From the NCBI GenBank assembly GCA_910585955.1, contig CAJUGC010000007.1, positions 1 through 64,000 on the forward strand: a stretch of DNA of 64,000 bases, written 5' to 3'. The translations under genes were made by a program, and so were the position numbers. A model generated the notes under the pieces. The model was given only the letters and a program-made list of their open reading frames with translations, was not told where the DNA came from and did not search any database. Source of the stretch: an uncultured Christensenella sp. Its GTDB lineage: Bacteria > Bacillota > Clostridia > Christensenellales > Pumilibacteraceae. Numbering within the stretch: position 1 is the first letter of the stretch; each line of letters starts with the position of its first letter. Below are positions 17,244 to 26,800 of the stretch, one piece after another.

Positions 17244-18017
17244 CTACCCTTCCGTATTCATCTTGTATATTATGTTAAGTCCCCGAAGCGTAAGCGTTCT
17301 GTCTACGACGTCTATCACTTTGCTTTCCGCAGCTACGATCTCCGACAGTCCGCCCGTTGCGACCACCTTAATTTTGTCGCAATTCATTTCCGACTTTATT
17401 TTTCCTATAAGATACTCGACCATGCCGATATATCCGAATATAAGTCCCGACTGCATATTGGTGATAGTCGTTCTGCCTATAGCTCCGTCGGGTCGGGTAA
17501 GCTCGACTTTGGGAAGTTTGGAGGCGCTTCGAGTAAGAGCGTCCGACCCCGTTTTCAACCCGAAACCTATAGCTCCGCCCAAAAACTCTCCTTTGCCGCT
17601 TATGGCATTGAAAGTAGTCGCCGTGCCGCAATCCATGACTATGCACGGACCTCCGTAAGTATAGTAAGCCGCAACGGAACCGACTATTCTGTCCGCGCCC
17701 ACTTCGCGCGGATTGTCGTACTTAATATTCAGCCCCGTTTTGAGTCCCGCGCCGACCACAAGAGGCTTTTTACCGAAATAATAACGGATAAGATGTTCGA
17801 ACGTATAGTTCATATTCGGATTGACGCTGCTCATAATCACGCCGCCGATCTTATCGATATCGACGTTACGCTCTTTCAAAAGTCCCATGATAGTCATGCC
17901 GAACTCATCGCTCGTCTTATTTACGGACGAAGAAAGACGCAAACTGCTCAGCAGCTTATCTCCGTCGAACACGCCGCATTTTACGTTCGTGTTACCTATA
18001 TCGATCGCAAGTATCAT
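17244..18017 (-). CDS. coaX: Type III pantothenate kinase
   Basis: The 257-residue protein phosphorylates pantothenate, the first step of coenzyme A synthesis, in the type III (CoaX) ASKHA fold. The phosphate loop AIDIGNTNVK (4-13), the catalytic Asp in GADR (D109) and the DCGTATTF loop (129-136) are present. Type III kinases need a monovalent cation and are not inhibited by CoA. It begins 3 bases after the ECF S-component gene, which points to that transporter as a pantothenate importer. Confidence 0.95.
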   Translation of the reverse strand: MILAIDIGNTNVKCGVFDGDKLLSSLRLSSSVNKTSDEFGMTIMGLLKERNVDIDKIGGVIMSSVNPNMNYTFEHLIRYYFGKKPLVVGAGLKTGLNIKYDNPREVGADRIVGSVAAYYTYGGPCIVMDCGTATTFNAISGKGEFLGGAIGFGLKTGSDALTRSASKLPKVELTRPDGAIGRTTITNMQSGLIFGYIGMVEYLIGKIKSEMNCDKIKVVATGGLSEIVAAESKVIDVVDRTLTLRGLNIIYKMNTEG

Positions 18018-18020
18018 TAT

Positions 18021-18569
18021 CTATCCTCCGTTGCGAGCGCGCACCTTATCCACGGCAAGAGCTATCGTCGGCACGCACAACACGTTTATCGCAAGTTCTA
18101 TCGCTCCGCTTATGAGCATAACCGGCACATAAACTATGACAGTCACATCCTCGAGTCCGACATTCGGCGCAAACAACACAAGAAGCGAAACAACTATCGC
18201 CGTATTAACTATCGAGCCGACTGCCGCCCCGATACTACGCGGAAACACGCTTTTGAACTTGCCTTCTTTCTTGATCGCTCTGTCCGCCAGCATATATGCC
18301 CCGCGCGCCGCCGGTCCTACGAGTAATCGTCCGACTATCGGTATCCACGGATTAGCCACGAACGCCAAGGCCACTACCGAGCCGCCCATCAGTGCGTAAA
18401 TAAGCGAGATAACTCCGAAACAAGACGACAAGACAAGCGACGTCTTAAAATCGGTCGTTACCGCAGCAAGCAGTACGGGTATCAAAAATGCGTATGGAAT
18501 CGCGCCGAACAATATCGTCAAAGCGACGAGCACGGCGCAGAGAGCTACGCTCTTTGCCTTTCTTTGCAT
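18021..18569 (-). CDS. ECF transporter S-component, probably for pantothenate
   Basis: This 182-residue, very hydrophobic protein has about five or six membrane helices and the small size, Ala/Val/Leu-rich helices and early A-x-x-x-A pattern of ECF substrate-binding (S) subunits. S-components bind one vitamin and work with a shared EcfA/A'/T energy module, which is not in the window. Its direct coupling to coaX (3-base gap) makes a PanT-like role in pantothenate uptake the best guess. An AGGAGG site precedes the ATG. The substrate is inferred from context only. Confidence 0.7.
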   Translation of the reverse strand: MQRKAKSVALCAVLVALTILFGAIPYAFLIPVLLAAVTTDFKTSLVLSSCFGVISLIYALMGGSVVALAFVANPWIPIVGRLLVGPAARGAYMLADRAIKKEGKFKSVFPRSIGAAVGSIVNTAIVVSLLVLFAPNVGLEDVTVIVYVPVMLISGAIELAINVLCVPTIALAVDKVRARNGG

Positions 18570-18698
18570 TGTTTGCCTCCTAATGGACTCCTCTGCGGGT
18601 AGCCCTTAGTATGTGTAATTTATGCTTTGGATACGACGCGGCACGTCCGCTGTCGTTCCGACATTGACTTATTTATGCTATATAGATATGTAATGCGC

Positions 18699-19598
18699 TT
18701 ACGTCTGCGTAAAATACGTCAGCCTTTTAACACTCACGCCGCCCGATGTAAAAGTCATGCGTGCGGCAAATTCGAATTTACCGAGCTCACCGCCGTGACC
18801 GTTTCCCGGAACGTTAAAAACGAGATATACCTCGTCGAGCATTCTCGAAGAAGCCTTGATTTCCAGCCTTCCGCTGCAAACCGTACTGTCCGACAGATCG
18901 AAGAACCTCCAATCGCCGTTCGTCTCTTTTAGATTCAAAAGAGGCAAAAATTTATTAAGCCATTCGGCATATGCCCCTATGGAGTCGCTTTTCACCTCCG
19001 CGCCGACTATGATCGTTCCGCCGCTTTTGCCGCCGCGAAAATTCTCGAGTTTTGCGGGATCGAACAATCTGCTTCCGTCGCGCGTAAGTTTATCCGCTAT
19101 ACGGGCAATGCCGCTCGTTATAGTATCTTTGTAGTTGCCGTTTCCGTATTCGTTCGGCTTTGACCAAAGCCCGTCGATAGCCGATTTCATGCTTTCGAGG
19201 TAACGGCTTCCGCCGGACTCGACAGCTTCCTGAAATCCGTACTCGTATTCGTCGTAATACGGCTCGAAAATGCCGTCGCGTTCGGTCAAAGCGTTCACGC
19301 TCTTTGCGTAAGAATACGTCTTGATCGGCTCACGATAGTCGTGAGTATAAACGGAACTCATTTCTATCGCCTTGTCGAGATTACCGCCGCTCATGGTTGC
19401 GACAACCGAGGCGGAAAAAGTCGGGTGCTCATCGAAATCGAAAGTCACGCCCTCTTCAAAAAGCGAATACACTCTTTTGTATTCGGCTTCGGCGTCTGTG
19501 CCGTTCAAATCGGAATTATCGCAATCGCACGCAAATATCGGCAAGACGCAAATAAGCGCCGCCAAAACCATAGGTAACATTCGTCTGAAGCCTTTCAC
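18699..19598 (-). CDS. Putative lipoprotein of unknown function
   Basis: The 299-residue protein starts at a GTG with GGAGG 6 bases upstream. A signal peptide ends in IFAC, a plausible lipobox with the lipidated Cys at about residue 24, followed by an acidic, probably flexible linker. The rest (about 35-299) is soluble, with no domain I recognise. It is expressed from a good promoter at 19633-19661 and ends 130 bases before the ECF/coaX/hom operon. Confidence 0.65.
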   Translation of the reverse strand: MKGFRRMLPMVLAALICVLPIFACDCDNSDLNGTDAEAEYKRVYSLFEEGVTFDFDEHPTFSASVVATMSGGNLDKAIEMSSVYTHDYREPIKTYSYAKSVNALTERDGIFEPYYDEYEYGFQEAVESGGSRYLESMKSAIDGLWSKPNEYGNGNYKDTITSGIARIADKLTRDGSRLFDPAKLENFRGGKSGGTIIVGAEVKSDSIGAYAEWLNKFLPLLNLKETNGDWRFFDLSDSTVCSGRLEIKASSRMLDEVYLVFNVPGNGHGGELGKFEFAARMTFTSGGVSVKRLTYFTQT

Positions 19599-19632
19599 CT
19601 GCGACCTCCGTCAAAAGAGTATAATTGAAAGT

Positions 19633-19661
19633 AGTATATCACGTTTACGCATTTTATGCAA
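19633..19661 (-). promoter_or_regulatory. Promoter of the lipoprotein gene
   Basis: On the minus strand: TTGCAT, a 17-base spacer, TATACT, about 35 bases before the GTG start. Confidence 0.75.
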
Positions 19662-19681
19662 GCAAATGCGAAAGAGTTGAG

Positions 19682-19722
19682 AAAAAAAGACGGCGCACGG
19701 AAGAATATCCGCGCGTCGCCGC
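19682..19722 (-). terminator. Terminator of the cysteine-rich miniprotein gene
   Basis: On the minus strand a GC-rich imperfect hairpin (arms around GGCG-CGCGGA and TTCCGTGCGCC) is followed by TCTTTTTTT, shortly after the miniprotein stop codon. Confidence 0.75.
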
Positions 19723-19756
19723 TTGAGTTTATTGATCTATTGCCGCGATATGTCGC

Positions 19757-19954
19757 TTATTTGCAGCAAACGTCTTTGCCGCCGCAGCAGCAGTTCATAA
19801 GTAAGTAAAGCCATATAAGGTCGCAGCAATCGCATCCGCCACCGCGCTTGTCGTAGCAGCCGCAGCCGCAATCGTTGCCTTTGCCGCCGCAGCAGCAGAG
19901 TAAGATAAGGATAAGGAAAATATCGTTTCCGCACCCGCATCCGTTGTTAAACAT
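19757..19954 (-). CDS. Cysteine/glycine-rich miniprotein
   Basis: The 65-residue product has 16 cysteines in the clusters GCGCG, CCCGG, CGCGC, CDCCD, CCCGG and VCCK, with two short hydrophobic stretches (LILILL, LIWLYLL) between them. GGAGG lies 8 bases before the ATG and a terminator follows, so it is a real short gene. Proteins of this look (MFNNGCG start, hydrophobic core, CCCGG) recur in Clostridia under labels such as high-cysteine protein; function is unknown. Metal binding or a disulfide-linked envelope peptide are both possible. The overlapping frame at 19737-19940 is its shadow. Confidence 0.75.
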   Translation of the reverse strand: MFNNGCGCGNDIFLILILLCCCGGKGNDCGCGCYDKRGGGCDCCDLIWLYLLMNCCCGGKDVCCK

Positions 19955-20293
19955 TTTGAGTTCCTCCGTTTATTATTTGATTATCCGATTTGCAGTTCAT
20001 ACTTTGGCGCCTGCTTAGCCATTGATCGCCCCGCCTGCCCGACAGCTTGTTTTGCGGCCTCTCCTCGCACGAAACGCGCGCAGTCTCTGTGCCGATTAAA
20101 GGGTTTGCAAAGCGAAACAATTAGGCAGTTCGGATACGTTCGCAAGCGATTGCAAGCGCCGCCGCATGAGTCTGCTCTTAAGCCCGAAGAGCTTTGTCGA
20201 TAAGTGTTTCTTTCGCGTTTCTTTTGCAAAACGGATATCCTACTACATAATATGAAACGTGACGGGCGGTGTGCCAAATATTTTTTCAAACAT
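19955..20293. other. Gene-poor stretch, function not seen
   Basis: I find no supported gene here. An open frame on the minus strand (19981-20289, TTG start) lacks a ribosome site and starts next to the terminator of the upstream gene. The stretch has small hairpins (for example GCTCTT / AAGAGC near 20176-20196), a repeated GCAAGCG / GCTTGC motif, and at 20259-20273 a 15-base exact match to the reverse of the universal 16S rRNA 3' segment CACACCGCCCGTCAC, without any flanking rRNA similarity. It may hold a degraded repeat or an unrecognised RNA. Confidence 0.4.
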
Positions 20294-20331
20294 AAAAAAA
20301 ATTCTCTCGCCAGTGATTGCGAGAGAATTTT
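20294..20331 (-). terminator. Terminator of the aldo/keto reductase gene
   Basis: A 13-bp stem (AAAATTCTCTCGC / GCGAGAGAATTTT, 8-base loop) is followed on the minus strand by eight Ts. Confidence 0.92.
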
Positions 20332-20334
20332 CGT

Positions 20335-21162
20335 CTACTTCGATTTTTCTTTAGGAGGTTTCCAGCAATAAATGCGTTTGTTTTTATCAAGCTCGTTTAT
20401 CAATGCCATTTCCTCATCGGCAATCTCAAAATCAAAGATATCTATATTAGCCGCCAAATGCTCGGGATCGGTCGATTTGGGAAAAACAACATTACCCTCT
20501 TGAATATGCCAACGAAGAATAATCTGCACGACGCTTTTACCGTACTTTGCCGCCAACTTCGCAAATATCGGCTCGGAAAGCAACGCCTTATCTCCGTGAG
20601 CTATAGGATACCAGCTTTCCAATACGATACCGTACGGTGCGAGACGTCTTTTAAGTTCCGTCTGCCTGAAATACGGATGACATTCGACCTGCATTACCGA
20701 CGGCTTAACGTCTATTGCGTCGAGAAAATTTTCCAGCCTCGAATCCTCGAAATTGGAAAGCCCTATGCTTTTGACCTTTCCCGACAAAAGAGCTTTTTCG
20801 AGATCTCTCCATGCTCCCGAATAGTCGTATGCCTGCCTATGTAAAAGCAACAGATCTATGTATCCTATGTCGAGGCGTGAAAGCATTTTATCTATGGCTT
20901 TTGCGCTTTTGCCCTCGCCGTACTCGTTTATCCACAGCTTAGATGTGACCCATATGTCTTCTCGCTTTATCCCGCACTTTCCGACAGCCCTTCCCACGCC
21001 GCGCTCGTTGCCGTATATGTGAGCCGTATCGATATGCCTATACCCCATTTCAAGAGCCTTAAGGCAGGTCTTTTCCGTCTTTCTATCGCCACGAATCATA
21101 AACACTCCGAGTCCGAACTGCGGCAATTTGTTTCCGTCGTTTAAAGTAACGTATGGCTGCAT
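20335..21162 (-). CDS. Aldo/keto reductase
   Basis: The 275-residue NADPH-dependent oxidoreductase is close to the 2,5-diketogluconate/glyoxal reductase branch. The catalytic tetrad is complete: D45 and Y50 (in DTAHIYGNE), K75 (TSKLW) and H108 (LLLHRQ). The cofactor-binding end is also typical (FPKSTDPEHLAAN). The substrate is probably a small aldehyde or ketone and cannot be named. It is a single gene with its own promoter and terminator, divergent from glyS. Confidence 0.88.
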   Translation of the reverse strand: MQPYVTLNDGNKLPQFGLGVFMIRGDRKTEKTCLKALEMGYRHIDTAHIYGNERGVGRAVGKCGIKREDIWVTSKLWINEYGEGKSAKAIDKMLSRLDIGYIDLLLLHRQAYDYSGAWRDLEKALLSGKVKSIGLSNFEDSRLENFLDAIDVKPSVMQVECHPYFRQTELKRRLAPYGIVLESWYPIAHGDKALLSEPIFAKLAAKYGKSVVQIILRWHIQEGNVVFPKSTDPEHLAANIDIFDFEIADEEMALINELDKNKRIYCWKPPKEKSK

Positions 21163-21197
21163 AGCTCACTCCTTCCGATTGTTTGTTTAACAGATAA

Positions 21198-21227
21198 ATT
21201 ATACACCTTTAATAAATCATAAGTCAA
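21198..21227 (-). promoter_or_regulatory. Promoter of the aldo/keto reductase gene
   Basis: On the minus strand: TTGACT, an 18-base spacer, TATAAT, with GGAAGGAG before the ATG. Confidence 0.8.
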
Positions 21228-21255
21228 GGAAAGAAAGCAAACCGAGATCAACCGC

Positions 21256-21284
21256 TTGACAAAATCCCAGAAAAATCATATCAT
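21256..21284 (+). promoter_or_regulatory. Promoter of glyS
   Basis: TTGACA at 21256-21261, a 17-base spacer and TATCAT at 21279-21284. The leader is only about 25 bases, so there is no room for a T-box, which often controls glycyl-tRNA synthetase genes in Firmicutes. Confidence 0.8.
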
Positions 21285-21314
21285 AAAAGAAACTAATTTC
21301 AGTGAGGTTACATA

Positions 21315-22685
21315 ATGAATAAGCTGACAATGGATAAACTCGTCGCGCTCTGCAAAGGCCGCGGCATAATATTCGCCGGTAGCGAAATCTACGGCGGCAT
21401 GGGCAACACATGGGATTACGGTCCCGTCGGCGTGGAAATCAAAAACAACATAAAGCGGGCATGGTGGAAACGCTTTGTTCAGGAAAGCGAAAACTCTTTC
21501 GGCGTAGACGCGGCAATCCTCATGAACTCGCGCGTTTGGGACGCAAGCGGACACACCGCGTCGTTCTCCGATCCCAAAATGGATTGCAAAAAGTGCAAGT
21601 CGCGTATGCGCGCAGACACGCTCATTTCAGCGCACGCAAAGGGCGCAGTCAATCCCGACACGATGAGCAACGAAGAAATGCAAGAATATATTGCAAAACA
21701 TAAGCTCGTTTGCCCCAAGTGCGGCAACTGCGATTGGACGCCTATTCGTCAATTCAACCTAATGTTCGAAACCAGCCGCGGAGTGACCGACGAAAACCAA
21801 AACAAAATATATCTCCGCCCCGAAACGGCTCAGGGCGAATTCGTAAACTTTCTTTCCATTCAACGCTCTATGCGAGCAAAAGTGCCGTTCGGCATAGCGC
21901 AAGTCGGCAAAGCGTTCCGCAACGAAGTCACGCCCGGAAATTTCATATTCAGGACCATAGAATTCGAACAGATGGAACACCAACAATTCTGTAAAGAGGA
22001 CGACAGTTCGGCCTTCTACTCGCAATACAAAGAAAAGGCAATGAACTTTTTGCTCGATATAGGTTTTGCTCCCGAACACCTGCGTTTTAAAGATCACGAC
22101 AAGCTCGCGCATTACGCAAAAGCCGCCTGCGATATACAGTACCTATACCCCATGGGTTGGGAAGAACTCAACGGAATACACAACCGCGGCGCATACGATC
22201 TTTCGAGACACCAGGAGTATTCGGGTAAAAGTATGTTATACACGGATCCTTTTAACGGTGAAAAATATGTGCCCAATGTCGTCGAATATTCTATCGGCGC
22301 GGACAGACTTATGCTTGCAGTACTTTGCGAAGCATACTGCGAAGAAGAACTCGAAGGCGGCGACGTGCGTTCGATCCTTAAGCTCCATCCCGCGCTTGCC
22401 GCATACAAAGTCGCCGTTCTTCCGCTACAGAAAAATCTTTCTGATGCAGCGAAGCCGCTCTACGAACGTCTTAAAAAACGCTTCATGACGGCATACGACG
22501 ACGCCGGCTCTATCGGAAAACGCTATCGCCGCCAGGACGAAATAGGCACTCCTTTCTGTGTGACAATAGACTTCGATACGCTTGAAAACGAAACCGTTAC
22601 GATACGAGAGCGCGATAATATGCAACAAAAAAGAGTAAGCATTGACGAAGCTGAAAAAATCATCGAAGAATCGCTTAGAGTATAA
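21315..22685 (+). CDS. glyS: Glycyl-tRNA synthetase, single-chain dimeric type
   Basis: The 456-residue class II synthetase is of the eukaryote/archaea-like homodimeric type, not the alpha2beta2 GlyQ/GlyS type. It opens with GRGIIFAGSEIYGG and WDYGPVG, has a four-cysteine zinc site (CKKCKS and CPKCGNC), motif 2 around AQVGKAFRNEVTPGNFIFR, and a C-terminal anticodon-binding domain with VAVLPLQKN. It charges tRNA-Gly. It has its own promoter and strong terminator. A GAGG site lies 7 bases before the ATG. Confidence 0.96.
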   Translation: MNKLTMDKLVALCKGRGIIFAGSEIYGGMGNTWDYGPVGVEIKNNIKRAWWKRFVQESENSFGVDAAILMNSRVWDASGHTASFSDPKMDCKKCKSRMRADTLISAHAKGAVNPDTMSNEEMQEYIAKHKLVCPKCGNCDWTPIRQFNLMFETSRGVTDENQNKIYLRPETAQGEFVNFLSIQRSMRAKVPFGIAQVGKAFRNEVTPGNFIFRTIEFEQMEHQQFCKEDDSSAFYSQYKEKAMNFLLDIGFAPEHLRFKDHDKLAHYAKAACDIQYLYPMGWEELNGIHNRGAYDLSRHQEYSGKSMLYTDPFNGEKYVPNVVEYSIGADRLMLAVLCEAYCEEELEGGDVRSILKLHPALAAYKVAVLPLQKNLSDAAKPLYERLKKRFMTAYDDAGSIGKRYRRQDEIGTPFCVTIDFDTLENETVTIRERDNMQQKRVSIDEAEKIIEESLRV

Positions 22686-22727
22686 CCGACAAACCGCAGT
22701 AGTAAAACTTGCGGCTTAAAAATGAAT

Positions 22728-22766
22728 ACACCCCGAAAGATCATATGGCTTTCGGGGTGTGTTTTT
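22728..22766. terminator. Terminator of glyS
   Basis: A 12-bp stem (ACACCCCGAAAG / CTTTCGGGGTGT) is followed by GTTTTTATT. It probably also stops the convergent coiled-coil gene, though the minus-strand T run is weaker. Confidence 0.9.
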
Positions 22767-22790
22767 ATTGCGACGAATTATTTACTCCTC

Positions 22791-23816
22791 TTACACAAGA
22801 GGTTTTTCGCATTTTGCCGCATCCGTTGCAACCGGCATTTCCGATTGCAAAGAATCGACGTTTTGAGCTTCGGTTACTTTTTGCAATGCCGGCTCGAAAT
22901 CCGCTTCTTCTTTTACCGAAGGTCTATCCTTATCAGAATTTGCGCCTTCCGATTTTTCGGGCTCGTTTTTCCTCCGTCCCGGCATACTCGTGGCGTCACG
23001 CACAACGCGTTTGATCAGACCTTTCTTTATAAGCGCGAGCGTGCCGCTGTACGGCAAATAATAGTCCACGTCCTCTCTATCCGACCGATTCAGCCAGAAA
23101 CGTCTAAGCATTACCGTAAGAATGGCGAGCACGCGCTGAAGCGTCTTGTCGTTTTTTACTCTCGCAAGAATCGGAGTTTCTTTCATGGACGCCATACCGG
23201 AAGCGTCCTCGAGACGCACTTTCACGTTCTCGACGTCGAGCGCTTCCTGCGCCATATAGACGCAAAGCGCCTTTCCGCGTATCATCAGTTTGACAAGCGT
23301 ACGTCGTCTCATGCGGAAGCTTTCCCACTTCCAGGATGTGTTCGCCTTCATATCCGCATGAGAAAGAATAAGATTTTTTATATCGGAATACCACTCCTTC
23401 AAATCATCCTTAGACTGAATATAGCGCGCTCTGAAACTACGGTTATAGTGCATGACGTTGTCGTCATCGTCGTCGTCTTCCTTAGCGCGAATGAGAAGTC
23501 GCGGCTGTTTTACGGATACAGAAGCCTGCGTTTCGTTTAAGCGCACTCGCAGATCCTCGCTCGCTTGCTCTGTCTCGGAAAGCCGTACACGCAAAGTGTT
23601 GCTGACTTTTTGCGTTTCGCTGAGTCGTACACGAAGATTTTCGCTGTGCTCGCGAAGAGTATTCACCTCTTCCGTAAGTTCGCTGTGCCTTTTTTTGCTC
23701 ATCAAATACAGCATTACGAAATCGCCCACAACAAGCCCCAATAAAACTACGGCTATGACGACTGTTATTCCTATCTGCGCTTTTGTGAACGATAAAATGT
23801 CAACAATGTAATTCAT
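22791..23816 (-). CDS. Membrane coiled-coil protein, partner of the giant surface protein
   Basis: The 341-residue protein has one membrane helix (about 15-39), a coiled coil (about 44-103) and an acidic run (six Asp at about 114-119). Residues 128-240 form a conserved-looking domain I have seen in other clostridial proteins of unknown role, marked by SFRARYIQSKDD, SWKWESFRMRR and IRGKALCVYMA. A charged, disordered tail ends it. The coiled coil holds three near-identical 14-residue units (58-71, 72-85, 86-99; core LRVRLSET), visible as a 42-base tandem repeat in the DNA. It begins 17 bases after the giant gene, with GGAGG upstream, so it is co-transcribed. A role in cell-side support of the giant protein is only a guess. 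Confidence 0.7.
   Translation of the reverse strand: MNYIVDILSFTKAQIGITVVIAVVLLGLVVGDFVMLYLMSKKRHSELTEEVNTLREHSENLRVRLSETQKVSNTLRVRLSETEQASEDLRVRLNETQASVSVKQPRLLIRAKEDDDDDDNVMHYNRSFRARYIQSKDDLKEWYSDIKNLILSHADMKANTSWKWESFRMRRRTLVKLMIRGKALCVYMAQEALDVENVKVRLEDASGMASMKETPILARVKNDKTLQRVLAILTVMLRRFWLNRSDREDVDYYLPYSGTLALIKKGLIKRVVRDATSMPGRRKNEPEKSEGANSDKDRPSVKEEADFEPALQKVTEAQNVDSLQSEMPVATDAAKCEKPLV
23520..23645 (-). repeat. Three 42-base tandem repeats in the coiled-coil gene
   Basis: Three consecutive 42-base units encode S-x-x-LRVRL-S/N-ET plus four variable residues. The units differ mostly at third positions and in the variable residues, so the repeat is kept at protein level. Confidence 0.75.
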
Positions 23817-23833
23817 GTATTTTCCCTCCCCGA

Positions 23834-26800
23834 TCAGTAGCCGAGCTTTTTACGACGCACAAGCATCACGACAAGCAATGCGCCTGCGGCGACGGTCATT
23901 GTCGACAAAACCGAAACTGTCGCTATGAAGTCAACCGGCGCGTCTTTCTTGAGCGTCCACGACATCTCGAAATCATCGCTCGTGCCGTTCGCCCACTCGT
24001 AATTTGCCTTGTCTTTAAGCGAAACTATCGCCGTATAATCTCCGTTTTTATTTGCGGAGTTGCCGGATATCGTCATTACGGTTTCGTCGAAGCCCGAAGG
24101 CGTAAGCGTATACTTTGTATCGTCCACCTCATACTTACCGCCGTCCTGTGCAGGAAGCTCGAGACGTTTGCGAGCAACTATAAAATCCGTTTCGATCGTA
24201 TTCGTTTCTTTTCCTTGCGACACGAAAACAAAGTTTTCGTTTTGAAGAACTATCGCCGCTTTATATGCGCCTGCCTTAACGGGAACAACCGTTATGCCGT
24301 CTTCGAGCGTATGAGAGAATGTGCCGTCGTATGACGTTCCATAATAATAAACGCTGTGCTCTGCGGTTTTAAGCAGTCTGTCGTCGCTAAAGCTTTCGTC
24401 TGCATAAGCAAATATCGCCGAAGCGGGCACGATTGCGGACATATACATTCCTCCGCACTCCGCAAAATCAGCCGTTATCCTTCTGGGCGTAATTTCGAAA
24501 CGCAAAGCCGTAGAGACCGCACCGCTGTAATCGGTAGTGTCCCTTACCACGGCGCGCACGCGATAATCGCCCACAGCACTCGGCACGGCACGAGAATATT
24601 CGCCGAGCGTATCGCCCGAAACGGAAGCATACTCGAAGAATACGTTATCGCCGCCCAGCAAGGCGTTTACGACAAGCCTGCTCTCGAGACGTTTTTCTAT
24701 CGAGTTACCGTCGTATTCGAAAGTAGCGCTATCCGCATTTTCGAACTTTGCCGATACGGTATTGTCCATATTCTTTGTTATCGTGTAAGTAAGCGACGCA
24801 ACCGAGCCTTCGCTGTGCAACCATTTATAATTGCGCACAAAGTCGCTTGTAAAGGTCAGCAAAAGCGAATACTCTCCCACATTGATTCCGCCGGCACAGG
24901 AAACGGTGTACATACCGTCTATAGGCGCAAACCCTTCTATCCTTGCAATAGCGTCGGCGCTCGGAACACGAAGGAAACCGCTGTACACCGAGTCGAGAAG
25001 TCCCGCCGCCTTAGCGCTGTTTTCTATCGAAGTTTCATCTATTGCTCGACGGGCTATAGTGAATACTTTGGATAGCGTGCCTCCGAGACGATAATTTTGG
25101 TTGTTGTTGCCGTCGCTTGCCGGCGCAAGTTCTATCATCGCCCTGTAAGTACCGGCGCTTGCAGGCATGGAACCGTATGTTATGCCCGTAGTATCGTCGT
25201 AATAAACCACGAGAATCTCGACCCGACCGACGAACGCTCCGCTTTCGAGCGCGCCATCGACGCCTTCTACCGTAAACGTAGCTTTCGCTCCCGCCGTCTC
25301 TCCGAACACAAGTCCGCTCGGCACGTCTATGCCGGTTACGGTAATTATAAGCGCGTTAACAACATAAGTGCCGTCGCGGAAAGTTATGTCGTAATTCTCA
25401 TTAGAATTGTTACCGCCCGAAACCGCTTCGCCGATTATGCGATAGCGCCCCACGCTTGTAGGCAAGCCGCCCTCTATCGAAAGAGTAATCGCTATTATAT
25501 CGGAACCGAATTTAGGCGTAGACTCATGTATAGTCCACTTTGTTTCGTCAAGCAAGATCTCACCGTTGTAACTTGCGCTTTGATCGCCGATAAGAATAGT
25601 GATCGGACGTTTCGTTACCGTAAGAGAGGCTAAATTCTCGCCCGCTTTAAACGTATAATTTTCAGCCTCGAGTGTTCCGACGCCGCTTATTGCGATAGTT
25701 TGCATCGAACCGACTGCATTTCCTGCCCTGTACGCCGTGTAGTATACGGGCGCACCGGAAATCACGGCATAGCCGTCGCCGTACTCGAACGAACCATCCT
25801 CGACCAAGAAACCGCGATCGTCATGCGTATATTCATTTCCGTAAACCACAGAACCGCTTGTCGGAAGAACAACTATTTCCTTTTTACTTATATGAAGTTT
25901 GACGCGACTTGCAGCCACTCCGTAATAATCGTCAGAGCCATCAACATAAGCCTCGATAAAGTAATCGCCCGAAGCTCTGGGAGCGCCCGCAAGAAGTTTA
26001 CCGTCCTTGTCGTAATATGCGAACTGTACCTGACCGAAATCCGCTATCGCTTCGGACGCATACTCCTCGCCGTAAATCTTAGAAATATCGTCGAAATGCT
26101 TTAGACCGTTACGCGCTTTTTCTATCTTCCACACAATTACCAAAGAAGAGCTTCCGTCTTTCCACATATAATTACGCGTATGCGAAGAGCGTATATCTAC
26201 CGTAATTTCATGACTACCCGCTTTCACTGCGCCTACGGTGAATCTTCCGCCTTCCGTGGAAACATCCGAGAAAGACACCCTCATGACATCGTTGTCGAAA
26301 CTTCCGTCCATATATGCAGTAAGCCTGTTACCCGTATAAATCCAACCCGTACCGGTATCGGTCAGAGTAGGAGTTTCCAAAGCAAACTTCTCGACTCCGA
26401 AGTCGTACTCGCTCGTCGAAGTCGGCGCATTTATGTTTACGGTCCTTTCTATATTTACTCTTATCTTATGTATGCCCGCGTCCTCGGGAAGCAAGCGTCC
26501 CCACTGCGCATAGTTTTCGCTGTAATACTGAAGTTCGATAAAACTGTCGAACGTACCGTACGTCCTATTAGTAAGCTCAAACTCGCGACCGCTTTCTGTA
26601 CGCACCGTCACTACGACGGTTGCAGTTACGTCGCTGATAACGTCTTTGTATGTCCAAAGCATTGTTTCCGAATTTAAATCGCTCTCGCTCACTTCGACTT
26701 TAACGCCGTTTTTAACGAAACTCAACTTGTCAAGTTCCGCATTGACAACGTCAACGGTTTTTATGTGATAAGAGAACGAGCGGAATTTATTGATCGTTTC

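Noticed and set aside
19981..20289. A 102-codon minus-strand frame with TTG start
   Set aside because: It has no ribosome site and begins next to the terminator of the upstream gene; the Arg/Ser/Cys-rich product resembles translated non-coding DNA.
21262..21314. Possible T-box before glyS
   Set aside because: The distance from promoter to start codon is too short and there is no specifier loop, T-box motif or terminator.
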